From positions 1 through 64,000 of the forward strand of contig UESW01000050.1 of assembly GCA_900491605.1 (NCBI GenBank): 64,000 bases of DNA, given 5' to 3'. Source of the DNA: Calamus simplicifolius (taxonomy: Eukaryota; Streptophyta; Magnoliopsida; Arecales; Arecaceae). Made by a program: the position numbers and the translations under genes. The notes below the pieces were generated by a model. It was not told the origin of the DNA, searched no databases, and saw nothing but the letters and a program-made list of their open reading frames with translations. Below are positions 1 through 9,601 of this stretch, piece by piece. The first letter of the stretch is position 1; each line of letters begins with the position of its first letter.

Positions 1-2409
1 CATTAACCCTGAAAGGAGACTTTAGCTTTTACTTAGTCGTAAATGCTCCCTCCGAATATGCAGGACCTCGTTAAAGATGATGCCGGTCATGTATTTGTGG
101 AGAAATACATTGCAGATCTATCTTTTAGTAGTTTGGGTTGTATTTCGTCCACAGTATATGATAGGATCCGGAAACAACAAGGACTGTGAGGAATGGTTCT
201 TCGATCGTAAGACCTCCACCACCTGCCTTATGTTTATACTTTTCTATACAATTTATGTATTATTTTAATGGAACATTCTGCAACTTCACAATTCCATGAA
301 GTAGATTTTAGTTAAATAATCTTATATGATGCTAATTGCTAAAAACAACTCACATTCTCACATATGCATGTACTTTTATGCTTGAATTAGTAATGCATAA
401 GAAATTAGTAATGATGCTCTGGTCTTTAATTTGAAAGAAATGAGAGCAAAAAATTCCTATTATTAGTCATGATCAATGGCTAAAAACATAATTTAATGTT
501 TTGATGAAGGAGGCAACAATCTAATAACTTTGAATCTTTTAACAATTTCAAGAATTATAATTATACAAAAAGTGGTACAATTGCTCGAAAGATATCATGA
601 GAGATATTATCAATGAATTATAGCCTATGCAAGGGAGAAGAAAGCGGAAATCATGTGAAAGATATTAGGAAGTGATGTAAAGCGATACATTTAGTATCTG
701 TTGAAGGTTGTACAAAGAGAATGGGAAGACCCAAAATAACATGTATGGAATGAAAAAGGATCTGGAAAATGTGTTTAGAATCAGAGTTGGGCCTATCAAG
801 GATGCTTGGAAAAAGTGGTTTCATAAAGCTAATCATGAATAATGAGGCTAGGCTTGATGGTCATGCCTTTCTGTCAATCTCAAATTGATCTTGTTAAAAT
901 ATGTATTTTGTTGAGATGGATGTTTTGATTACTAAAATTTATATGGGGCTAATTCTGTATTATTTTGCAACTGAGACTTATTTTGGATCATATGGATATC
1001 TTGTTGGGCTAATTCTCTTTTCTCTCCTTTTTTTGGTTTCTCTCTCTTAGCTTGAAGAAGAATCCAAAGGCATGTTGTCTAATAGTGCTTTCTTAAAAAT
1101 TTAATTCACCCTAAGTTTCAACTCTTCTATCCCTGGAAACACCAGCCGTGAAAAATCTGTTGCTAGTTGCCACTCTATCTAGGCTCTCCATTACATGCTA
1201 AAAGACCATTTTAAAAACCTGTCCATGTGGGTTCAAGTTAATTAGATCTTTCCCTAAAATATTTGTAGCATTTAGAAGTCTTGTTGCATCCTACATAAAC
1301 TACAGCTCCAAAATTTGTGCTTTATTTTAGCAATCCAAGCATGAGTTCAATATTGGACACAACATCTAGGTTCAAAGTTACCATAGGTTGGGATCTTTGA
1401 TTTGATAAAAAGAAATTTGGGAACAGTATTAGCTTGTATTTTTGGGCTTTCGAGATAACATTAAGTGATTCCACCAGATTCAAATGAAAGAAGAGAACTG
1501 TTCCCATCTCAAGGAAATGGAAAAGAAGTCTCATGAAACATAAGAGTTAATAAAAGAGAATAAGAAGTTTTGGTCAGAGAACTGTTCCCATCCAAAGTTT
1601 TGGTCAGAGATAAGGGTCTCTCTCAAGTTTTAAATTATTGATTTTGGTCTGTTTCAGATGAAACTGATGAAAAATATGCTGTTTAATTATTTGTTAGTAA
1701 GTTACTCTCTACCCGACATTGATTTGATACTGTTGTGTGAAACTACAGTAGCTAACTGCAAGTTTCGGTTTGGGCACCTATCATAAACTTTTCCATTCAT
1801 TTTTGAAGCATCTACATTACGATGAATCATTTCTCACTGTGAAATAATTCTTTATTCTGCAGGAATTGTCCGAAATAGACCAGTTCCAATCCCTGGATCA
1901 GGAATGCAACTAACTAACATTTCACATGTGCGGGACTTATCCAGCATGCTGTCTCTTGCTGTTGAGAAACCCCTCGCAGCAAATGGCAAAATATTTAACT
2001 GTGTGTGTGATCGTGCTGTAACTTTGGATGGAATGGCCAGACTCTGCGCTAAAGCCGCAGGACGGGAACTCAAAATTGTACATTATGATCCAAAGGCTCT
2101 CGGAATTGAACCAAGGAAGGCATTTCCTATTCGTAGCATGGTAATTATCTTTCATGACTTTATGACACGATGAAATCCAACAAGATATTAGCCAAAAGTA
2201 ATTTTTATTATGCTATGTGTGGCGCAGCACTTCTATGCAGAACCAAGAGCTGCAAAAGAGATATTGGGATGGACTAGCACTACTAACCTTCCAGAGGATT
2301 TGAAGGAACGTTTTGATGAGTATGTTAGTATTGGTAGAGATAAAAGCAGATGCAATTTGATATCGATGATAAGATACTGGAGTCTCTTAAAGTTATGGTC
2401 ACTGTATAG
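1..2409 (+). CDS. CSP41A: Chloroplast stem-loop binding protein of 41 kDa, CSP41A-like; 3' part, frame broken
   Basis: CSP41A is a plastid SDR-like RNA-binding endonuclease linked to chloroplast transcript stability and ribosome metabolism. Three exons are readable. Exon A ends at 206 with FRPQYMIGSGNNKDCEEWF. Exon B is 1863-2140 and includes VPIPGSGMQLTNISHVRDLS and FNCVCDRAVTLDGMA. Exon C is 2228-2409 and includes HFYAEPRAAKEILGW and NLPEDLKERFDEYV. Introns 207-1862 and 2141-2227 are GT-AG and join in phase. The C-terminal DDKILESLK motif lies in a different frame from the preceding GRDK, which implies a one-base loss in an A run near 2340. In exon A, VEKYIAD and FRPQY are also one base apart (extra T near 138), and a TAA sits just upstream of the PPNMQ segment. 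The 5' half of the gene lies outside the window. It is either a young pseudogene or an active gene carrying assembly indels; family assignment is firm, integrity is not. Confidence 0.82.
47..206 (+). CDS. CSP41A: CSP41A exon A (partial, frameshifted)
   Basis: The reading frame MLPPNMQDLVKDDAGHV, then VEKYIAD, moves to a second frame at about 138 (AGTAGTTTGG) and continues as WVVFRPQYM to NNKDCEEWFFD. The donor is GTAAGA at 207, splitting an Arg codon that exon B completes. Directly upstream (about 36-46) the frame meets TAG and TAA codons, so the true exon start, or the previous exon, cannot be fixed. Confidence 0.7.
640..845 (+). other. Possible LINE 3'-end relic inside the CSP41A intron
   Basis: Around 705-750 the sequence reads KRMGRPKITCME. 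One frame away, around 795-840, it reads IKDAWKKWFHKANHE. This recalls the GRPK-TW-E ... DR-AW-K-IH-ADP tail found at the C-terminus of many plant LINE ORF2 proteins. Stops and a frame change show it is dead. The match is by motif only. Confidence 0.35.
1863..2140 (+). CDS. CSP41A: CSP41A exon B
   Basis: Acceptor TTCTGCAG ends at 1862 and donor GTAATT begins at 2141. The exon is fully open. It reads IVRNRPVPIPGSG, a HVRDLSSML motif, then VTLDGMARLCAKAAGRE and a HYDPKALGIEPRKAFP segment. This is the second half of the atypical SDR fold of CSP41 proteins. Confidence 0.85.
2228..2409 (+). CDS. CSP41A: CSP41A last exon (frameshift before C-terminus)
   Basis: It follows the acceptor GTGGCGCAG and opens with HFYAEPRAAKEILGW. 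The frame holds through EYVSIGRDK. One base is then missing in the AAAA run after the GAT codon: KQMQFDIDDKILESLK followed by TAG at 2407-2409 is recovered one frame over. Read straight, the frame instead runs on to about 2509 with unrelated residues. Confidence 0.8.
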
Positions 2410-2895
2410 TAACCTTATTAATGTGAAATGCCTTCAGAAGGTGCATGCTGCCTTGAGGCATTCTCAACTGTATCAGCATTTTGTCTCAACCAGTGTCTGC
2501 AATTGTTAATGTATGAGCTTTTGGTCTGAAAATAATATTTTGAGGCCTTTGCTTTTACATGCTTATCCTGAGGACCAGCCATTTGTTCATCAAGCTCATT
2601 ATGTGGGTCTCTAATTGATCGTTGATGACGCTCGATCACCCCTCCTGGACGTCGGGAACGAAGGCTCTTCTTCTTCACCGGATCGCCTGCAAAGAAGTCC
2701 AAGACCGGAGAGGGTTCTCCGGTGGGACCCTCCGACGCCCAAGTTAGTGATAGAGGTCACAGCAGAGAAGGAGCTCGAGAGAGCTCTTGAGGGGGAGAGG
2801 TCTCAGAAGGATCAGGTAGTTTCTTTGAGAGTTAGGGCATCGAGTGTGTAAAATATGCGATATAATGCCTTACCTGATTCTCGACGTAGTTTACC

Positions 2896-2903
2896 CTTTA
2901 TAG
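2896..2903 (-). promoter_or_regulatory. TATA-like box of the outer LTR (left copy)
   Basis: On the minus strand it reads CTATAAAGGGTAAAC. The right LTR has CTATAAAAGGGTAAAC at 15495-15503. Its position in the LTR and sense strand fit a Pol II promoter for the element. Confidence 0.45.
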
Positions 2904-3180
2904 GAGTGACGCTGGCACGATCACGTGGGTCTGCGTCCCATCAGCCGGCGGGGCCGTTGGATTGTCGGATCTGGTGCTATCAGGCGGCGCATGTTGGCGC
3001 TACGGCGCGCGTCGGGCGCTGTCGGGCGGCGCGCGTCAGAGGAACGGATTCTTAAGCTGCTGGGGCTGATCTGGCGGGAACCGGGGGGTCTCGTCTTGTC
3101 GGGGCCGAGCTGGGTCGACCTGAGATGGCTGGGGCCTATCCCGCCGGCAAGGCAGTGCCGAGGTGAGACCGAATCGGCGG

Positions 3181-3540
3181 GACTGGAGATGCCGGGGCCG
3201 AGTCACGTTGGCCTGGGATGGCCTTGGCCGACTCGGCAGGACTGGAGACGCCGGGGCCGAGTTGGGCCGGTCTGGGATGGCCTTGGCCGACACGGCGGGA
3301 CTGGAGACGCCGGGGTCGAGTCGGGCCGGCCTGGGATGGCCTTGGCCGACTCGGCGGGACTGGAGACGTGGGGGCCAAGTCGGGCCGGCCTGGGATGGCC
3401 TTGGCCGACTTGGCAGGACTGGAGACGCCGGGGCCGAGTCGGGCCGGCCTGGGATGGCCTTGGCCGACTCGGCGGGACTGGAGACGCCGGAGCCGAGTCG
3501 GGCCGGCCTGGGATGGCCTTGGCCAACTCGGCGGGACTGG
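3181..3540. repeat. 59-bp GC-rich minisatellite in the outer LTR, about 6 copies
   Basis: Six head-to-tail copies of a 59-bp unit carry GACTGGAGACGCCGGGGCC, GGCCTGGGATGG and CTTGGCCGACTCGGC. The matching array is at 15805-16160. Because the unit has few stop codons, it opens long spurious reading frames on both strands. Confidence 0.92.
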
Positions 3541-3840
3541 AGAGGCCGTGGCCGGCTAGCAACGTGCCGGGGACGGTGAGATTGGAGAGGCCGTGGCCGG
3601 CTGGCAACGTGCGGGGCCGGCTAGATCGGAGAGGCCGTGGCCGGCTGGCAAAGTGCCGGGGACGGCTAGCTTAGAGATGCCGTAGCCGGCCAGGGATGTA
3701 CCGGGGCCGGCTAGATTGGAGAGGCCATGACCGGCTGGCAACGTGCCGGGGACGGCTAGCTTAGAGACGCCGGGGCCGGCTAGGGATATGCCGGGGGCCG
3801 GCTAGCTTGGAGAGGCCGGCTAGCTTGGAGAGGCCGGCCT
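3541..3840. repeat. About 45-bp GC-rich minisatellite in the outer LTR
   Basis: Degenerate tandem units contain GAGAGGCCGTGGCCGGCTGG and AACGTGCCGGGGACGGCTAG. The matching array is at 16161-16440. It directly follows the 59-bp array. Confidence 0.85.
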
Positions 3841-3842
3841 TG

Positions 3843-3847
3843 GCGGG
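3843..3847. repeat. Target-site duplication of the inner chromovirus (left)
   Basis: GCGGG immediately precedes the LTR start TGTCACGCCCC and is repeated exactly at 11436-11440 after the other LTR end. The same place in the uninterrupted outer LTR (about 16446-16450) has a single GCGGG. Confidence 0.95.
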
Positions 3848-5749
3848 TGTCACGCCCCAGACCTAAAAATTTGAGCTAGGGTGACAACCCGCCGCATGCC
3901 AGGCATGCAAGGCGTCTTGAACTTATCACATAAATCAATAAAGCAATTTCATATCCATGATTTATTACAAACCAGAATTATCAGTCTTGGGCTATCTGCC
4001 CTACACACAAATAAATCTGAACTAAATCAAAATAATAAAACTAAGTCTTCTTAATAAAACTCCTTCTATCTCAATTATCCATCTTCATTCCTGAGGCTCT
4101 GAAAAACATTATGAGAATTTTATGAGCTCACACTCAATAAGTAAGCCTAATATAATTTCAAAATTTCATTTATCAGGCTATCATTAGGTTCATGTCATCA
4201 GATCAATTAGTTTGAAACTTAATTCAATAACAATTACATTGTTTATACTGTCATTATTTTTCTTTATGTGTCCCATGGCCCTACAATACACATCATGTGT
4301 AGCCCTCTTAAATATCCCCTAAGAGGAAGGGTCCTAGTACCAGTATCTGTCATCTGTCATGTGATAATCTGTCATGTGATAATCTGTCAACCGCAAGCGA
4401 CACATAAAGTTTTACTGTCATTATCATAATTACATATAGTAACAATATGATTTTGCAAAACATAATTACATTTAACTGTAATTTCATAGTTTACAAATTA
4501 AATAATTTATAAAATTATAATACTTGACTTACTTACCATAACACACGAATTTTACTTGATAACCCAGCTAATTGAACTCCTGGGAACCTACAGAATCATT
4601 TTTTATTATTAAATTTCTAAAATCTGAATTATAAAATAATTCTTAAACTCTACCCAAACCACTTCATGGGCTCAACTTTGGGCTTGAATATCTCTCAATG
4701 TATACACCCAATAGGGAAGTAAAATTATTCCCAGAAACTAGAATCAATCCTGATTTGGGCATATATTTATTTTGTCATTCTCGGCCCGATACAGGGCCCA
4801 AAATACTGCTCAAACTGGGCTCAGAGACGGCCCAACAAGGCCCAAAACTCGGACGGCCCAACGGCCCATTATTTTTTATCAACCCAGCTCCTTTGTTTCA
4901 AAAGAAACAGAGGAACTGAGAATTGCGCCGGCGGCCGAGGGCCGCCGCGGCCAAATTGAAGGCGTCCGGCCGCCGTTGGCCGGACCGTGGCCGGCCGCCA
5001 CCGCGGCCAGCCTCCCCTACTCTCTCTCTCATCAATTTGGATTTAATCACATCTTCTCTCTATCTCATCGCGGCGGCTCGAACTCACGCCGACAACCTTG
5101 CCGGCCCAATCCAGGGCGGTCCGGCCTCCGGTGGCCGGGCTAGAGCTGGCCACCGCCATGGCCGGCCTCCCTCTCTTTCTCTCTCCCTAATTTCTCTCTT
5201 TTCTTCCACTGTCATCCGCGGCTTAAGGATTACGCTGGCGGCACGGCTGGCCACCATGGCCGGCCGGACCTCCACCGGACGCACGCCCGGTGCCGATGGA
5301 GGTCTCCGACCAAGGCCCAGGCCCGGCGAGGCGGCGAGCACACCGCCGGGCCCGAACCAAGAGTCGGACCGTCGGTCGATTGCTCACCGATCGCGTCTCC
5401 CTCCATCCTCCGCTCTCTCTCTCTCTCATTGTTCTCCGGCACCCCACCGGATGCCGCCCCTGGTGCCGGTGGGGTTGTCGGCCGGAGCTCAGGCCGGCGA
5501 GGTGGCGGCACGCCGCCGGGCCTGAACCATTACCGGCGCACAGGGAAGGGGAGGGAGCTGGGTTCTGTAACCCGGCTCCTCCCTCTTCTCCGTATTTTTT
5601 TTTTTTTTAACTTTCTCTCTCAATCCTTCTCTCTCTCATGCATGGACAGGAGACTTACCAGAGGCAGGCGCGCTGGGGAAGAAACGTCCGTACGAGGAGA
5701 TGATGAGAAGGGGGCGTCCACGTATGGTGGAAGGAGGGTTCTACATTAT

Positions 5750-5758
5750 CTTTTATAG
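5750..5758 (-). promoter_or_regulatory. TATA box of chromovirus LTR (3' copy)
   Basis: The minus strand reads CTATAAAAG. The counterpart is at 11100-11108 in the 5' LTR. It lies in the expected U3 part of the LTR. Confidence 0.55.
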
Positions 5759-5792
5759 GCATTGCAGAGTCCCCAAATCAAGGGACTCTGTA

Positions 5793-6055
5793 ATTAGATA
5801 TACTTGGAATTCAAATATCTAGAATCTATCATCTGATCTCGTGATAACTCTAAGATACTTGGAATTCAAATATCTGGAGTCTATCATCTGACCTCGTGAT
5901 AACTCCCACGAGTAATTAAGATATACTTGGAATTCAAATATCTGGAGTCTATCATCTGACCTCGTGATAACTTACGAGCAATTAAGATATTGGAATTCAA
6001 ATATCTGGAAGTCTATCATCTGACCTCGTGATAATCTCACGAGCAGTTGAAAATC
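5793..6055. repeat. About 67-bp tandem repeat in chromovirus LTR, 4 copies
   Basis: Each unit carries ATACTTGGAATTCAAATATC and CTATCATCTGACCTCGTGAT, followed by a CACGAGCAATTAAG tail. The first unit has lost its tail. The partner array is 11143-11420. Confidence 0.88.
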
Positions 6056-6067
6056 TAGGGGATTACA

Positions 6068-6080
6068 TTCTCCCCTCCTT
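6068..6080 (-). other. Polypurine tract of the chromovirus
   Basis: On the minus strand AAGGAGGGGAGAA lies directly against the 3' LTR start TGTAATCCCC, the standard site for plus-strand priming. Confidence 0.85.
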
Positions 6081-6179
6081 ATAAAAATTTCGGCCTCGAA
6101 ATTGATAACTTTTATTAGAGAAAATTAAAGGTCCAAATTTCTGTCCCAAGGACTAACAATCAACTAAAGCTAACAGTTT

Positions 6180-6922
6180 TCAATCATTAACTATTTTAAG
6201 ATACAAATAGTGTGGATACTTTTCTTTCATTTCTTCTTCCAGTTCCCAAGTAGCCTCCCTTTCAGAATGATTATCCCATTGCACCTTGACATAAGGAATG
6301 GTACGCCGTCTTAGAACTTGATCTTTGCGGTCTACGATACGCAAAGGATGCTCCTCATATGATAAATCTTTCCTCAACTGTATAGGCTCATATGCTATGA
6401 CATGGCTGGGGTCAGAGATATACTTCCTCAGCATAGATACATGAAAAACATTGTGTACCCCAGATAGAATCGGAGGCAGTGCCAGGCTGTAAGCAACCTC
6501 TCCAACTCTGCTCAAGATCTCAAAAGGTCCAATATAACAGGACTCATCTTTGGTTGGTGATACCTTAAGAAGACATGATCCCCAACCTGGAATTCCAATT
6601 CCCTTCTTCTGACATCAGCATAGCTCTTTTGCCTGCTCTGAGCTGTACGAAGATGCTCCCTGATCAAATGCACCTTATCTACTGTTTGCTGAATCAGCTC
6701 AGGGCCTAGCAACTTCCTTTCCCCCACGTCATCCCAACATATAGGAGATCTGCACCTCCTACCATACAGAGCTTCAAATGGAGCCATCTGGATACTGGCT
6801 TGGTAACTATTATTATATGCAAACTCCACCAAAGGTAAGTGGTTATCCCAAGCTCCACCAAGTCCATCACACAGGCTCGCAACATGTCCTCCAGAATCTG
6901 TATGGTCTCTCTGATTGTCCAT
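6180..6922 (-). pseudogene. Chromovirus integrase C-terminus and chromodomain
   Basis: Two overlapping frames (6922-6512 and 6515-6180) together read the integrase end. They include LPLVEFAYNNSYQASI, the FEALYGRRCRSP motif, and the GDHVFLR segment before the C-terminal domain. The last 60 residues carry the chromodomain signature HPLRIVDRKDQVLRRRTIPY and VKVQWDNHSEREATWELE. Chromodomains steer integration to chromatin marks. The join near 6512 is a frameshift. Confidence 0.9.
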
Positions 6923-7492
6923 CTGACTGGGGATGATAGGCTGTACTGAAGTTTAGTTTGGTTCCCATGGCCTTATGAAGGCTCTTCCAAAACTGGGACA
7001 CAAACCTGGTATCTCTATCTGATACAATAGATACCGGAACACCATGGAGTCTCACAATCTGTTCAATATACAAGTTAGCCAATCTTTCACTAGAGACCCA
7101 ACTCTGAAAGGTAGGAAATGAGCTGATTTTGTTAGTCTGTCCACAATGACCCAAACTGCATCGTTGCTCTTAGAAGTTTTGGGCAGACCAGTCACAAAGT
7201 CCATTGTAATCTTTTCCCATTTCCACTGTGGAATCATCGACTGAAGAGGTCCTGCAGGCCTTTGATGCTCGGCTTTCACTTGCTGACACACCAAACACTT
7301 GGCCACATACTGAGCAATCTCCCTCTTCATGCCTTTCCACCAAAAATTTTCCTTTAAGTCTCTGTACATCTTAGTGCCACCTGGATGCACAGTATAGGGA
7401 GAGTAGTGAGCCTCTTTCAAAATTTCAGCCTTTAGCTCTTCACTGTTTGGCACACAAAGTCTTCCTTCAAATTTCAGGGATCCATCTTCCAT
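6867..7492 (-). pseudogene. Chromovirus integrase zinc finger and catalytic core
   Basis: The frame 7492-7052 gives the HHCC zinc-binding part (HYSPYTVHPGGTKMYRDL, then KCLVCQQVKAEHQRP) and the first catalytic Asp region (WKWEKITMDFVTGLPK). The frame 7154-6867 holds the second Asp in SIVSDRDTRFVSQFW, followed by YHPQSDGQSER with the Glu. A frameshift separates the two near 7080-7150. Confidence 0.9.
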
Positions 7493-8000
7493 TATATAAA
7501 ATTCATTATGACTCCTGATTGTACCACTTCTTTAATCCTTTGTAGCTCTGGATCTTCCATCTGGGAGGACTTGATTCTGTCAACTAAGGTCGGCTGGAGT
7601 ACAAGTGCTGCAATAAGTCCATCAGACTGCTGTACTCTCAGACCAACCTCCCACTTCTCCAGATCTCTCAATACGTGAGGCTGGGAGGTAATCATAGCAG
7701 CTAACTCAGAAGAGGATTTTCTGCTCAAGGCATCAGCTACTACATTGGCCTTCCCAGGATGATACTGTAGATTCAGGTCATAATCCTTCAATAGTTCCAA
7801 CCACCTCCTCTGCCTTAATTCAGCTCCTTCTGTGTGAAGATGTATTTTAAACTCTTATGATCTGTATACACATCACACGACACTCCATATAGATAATGCC
7901 GCCAAATCTTCAGAGCAAAAACCACAGCAGCCAATTCCAGGTCATGAGTAGGATAATTTTGCTCATAAGGTTTCAGTTGTCTGGAGGCATAAGCTATCAC
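7492..8000 (-). pseudogene. Chromovirus RNase H region (frameshifted)
   Basis: The frame 8000-7815 reads IAYASRQLKPYEQNYPTHDL, then VYTDHKSLKYIFTQKELN. It stops and resumes one frame over as the LLKDYDLNLQYHPGKANVVA segment with DALSRKS in 7800-7492. The conserved Asp and Glu positions of Ty3-type RNase H are visible. Confidence 0.88.
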
Positions 8001-8115
8001 TCTTTCATTCTACATCAAAACACATCCCAATCCTTTTCAAGAGGCATCAGTGTATAAAGTAAAACCTTCAGATCCCGTTAGAAGAACAAGAATGGGAGCT
8101 GACACAGGCGCTGCT

Positions 8116-9155
8116 TTAACTCCTGGAAATTTTTCTCACACTCCACTGTCCAATCTTCACTCGCTTTTGAGTTAAGCGAGTTAGGGGTAAAGCAATGCGA
8201 GAAAAATTCTCTACAAATTTTCGGTAATACCCGGCTAATCCCAAGAAGCTTCTGACTTCTGCCACATTGGTAGGTCGGCTCCAGTTAGTGATAGCTTCAA
8301 TCTTTTTCGGGTCCACAGATACACCATCTTTAGAGATTATATGACCCAAGAAAGATACTTGATCCAACCAAAATTCATACTTCTTCAGCTTGGTATAAAG
8401 CTTCTTCTCTTGCGGAATCTGTAGCACAATTCTCAGGTGGTCCTCATGCTCCTTATGGCTCTTGGAATATATTAGAATATCATCAATGAAAACCACCACA
8501 AACTGATCCAGATATGGTTTAAAAATTCTGTTCATTAAGTCCATGAATGTGCTGGGGCATTAGTTAACCCAAACGGCATCACCAAGAACTCATAGTGGCC
8601 ATATCTGGTTCTAAATGCTGTCTTTGGTACATCCCCTTCTTTGACTTTAAGCTGATGGTACCCGGACCTAAGATCAATCTTTGAGAATATCCGGGCTCCT
8701 TGAAGTTGATCAAACAAGTCGTCAATCCTTGGCAGAGGATACTTATTTCGCACTGTTACTTTATTGATTCCCCAGTAATCAATGCAGAGTCGAAGACTAC
8801 CATCCTTCTTCTTAACAAATAGGACTAGAGCACCCCAAGGAGAAGCACTGGGTCTAATAAATCCTCGATCTAGGAGCTCTTGTAGTTGATTCTTCAGTTC
8901 TTTTAGCTCAGCCGGGGCCATACGGTAAGGGGCCTTTGATATAGGCCCAGTTCTAGGAACTAGATCAATAGAGAACTCGACTTCCCGATCAGGAGGTAAA
9001 TTAGTCAAATCCTGAGGGAAGACATCTGGGAATTCTCTAGCTATGGGAATATCCTCCAACTTGGTCTCTTCTTGCTGAAGGTCCTTGACTACAGCAAGAA
9101 ATCCTTGACCACCACTCATCAAATACTTTCCAGCTTGCATTACTGATATGAACAT
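8116..9155 (-). pseudogene. Chromovirus protease remnant and reverse transcriptase
   Basis: The frame 9155-8535 begins in the protease-RT linker (FPDVFPQDLTNLPPDREVEF). It gives RT motifs WGALVLFVKKKDGSLRLCID and IFSKIDLRSGYHQ. The frame 8544-8116 continues with the catalytic VVFIDDILIYSK (the xxDD box) and LGHIISKDGVSVDPKKI. The shift at about 8540 and a terminal frame loss near 8130 break it. Confidence 0.92.
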
Positions 9156-9207
9156 TGAGGCTAGGTGTTTCTGACCATCAATAAAACTGAACTCAGGCTG
9201 AGCGGAC

Positions 9208-9416
9208 TAAGCCTGCAGAATCTGGTGTTGCAAGTCCCGCATCAACTGCGCCATACCCGAGAGAACCTAAAGCATCTCGGTTTGGAGTTGCTGCTGATCA
9301 GTCCCAACTGAATTGGCAGGGGCAGCAGCTCCGGTGGCTTCTAGACCTCCCGGTTGGCAAGCATTACCAACCTGGGAACTCTCATCATTTTGTCGACTTC
9401 TAGTGCGACTTGCCAT
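9208..9416 (-). pseudogene. Chromovirus gag N-terminal stub
   Basis: A start codon at 9416 (minus strand) opens MASRTRSRQNDESSQVGNAC and continues for about 69 residues to a stop near 9208. The gag core, nucleocapsid zinc knuckle and most of protease are missing between here and 9155, so over 1 kb has been deleted compared with full chromoviruses. Confidence 0.65.
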
Positions 9417-9581
9417 TCTTATTTCCTGATAAATTAGTTGTAATTAATATCACTGTAAGCATTAATTGTTAGGCTTTCAAAGCATAATTTCTGAGATTCC
9501 TTTAAATTTATAATTGTCTCTATGTCACTCTAGTGTTTTGCCTAAAGTGTCATCATGTATATGTCCCTAATGTCATAACCA

Positions 9582-9594
9582 GGCTCTGATACCA
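9582..9594 (-). other. Primer-binding site (initiator tRNA-Met type)
   Basis: The minus strand reads TGGTATCAGAGCC seven bases downstream of the 5' LTR end. TGGTATCAGAGC is the usual initiator-Met primer site of plant LTR elements. Confidence 0.9.
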
Positions 9595-9601
9595 CTAAAG
9601 C

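Larger units (their letters stand above)
2623..3847 (-). mobile_element. Outer retroelement, 3' LTR, first part (interrupted)
   Basis: It begins TGATGACGCTCG and is colinear with the LTR at 15221-16790. The LTR resumes after the inserted chromovirus at 11441-11780, for about 1.57 kb in total. On the sense (minus) strand the LTR runs TGATGGGGCC ... CGTCATCA, with TGATG/CATCA ends. The interior is very GC-rich and contains two minisatellites. The insertion lies about 210 bp beyond the CSP41A stop codon. Confidence 0.9.
3848..6067 (-). repeat. Chromovirus 3' LTR (2,220 bp)
   Basis: It is colinear with 9602-11435. It holds an extra GC-rich block of about 482 bp (5085-5566) absent from the other LTR, two copies of a 15-bp repeat at about 4354-4390, and four copies of a roughly 67-bp repeat at 5793-6055. 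Confidence 0.95.

Noticed and set aside
2925..3674. 249-codon open frame (+) and overlapping frames on both strands
   Set aside because: Produced by the 59-bp and 45-bp stop-poor LTR repeats. The same peptides recur at 15719-16569, inside the sister LTR.
4923..5525. 200-codon GC-rich frame in the chromovirus LTR
   Set aside because: Lies wholly within an LTR, is absent from the sister LTR by deletion and has no domain.
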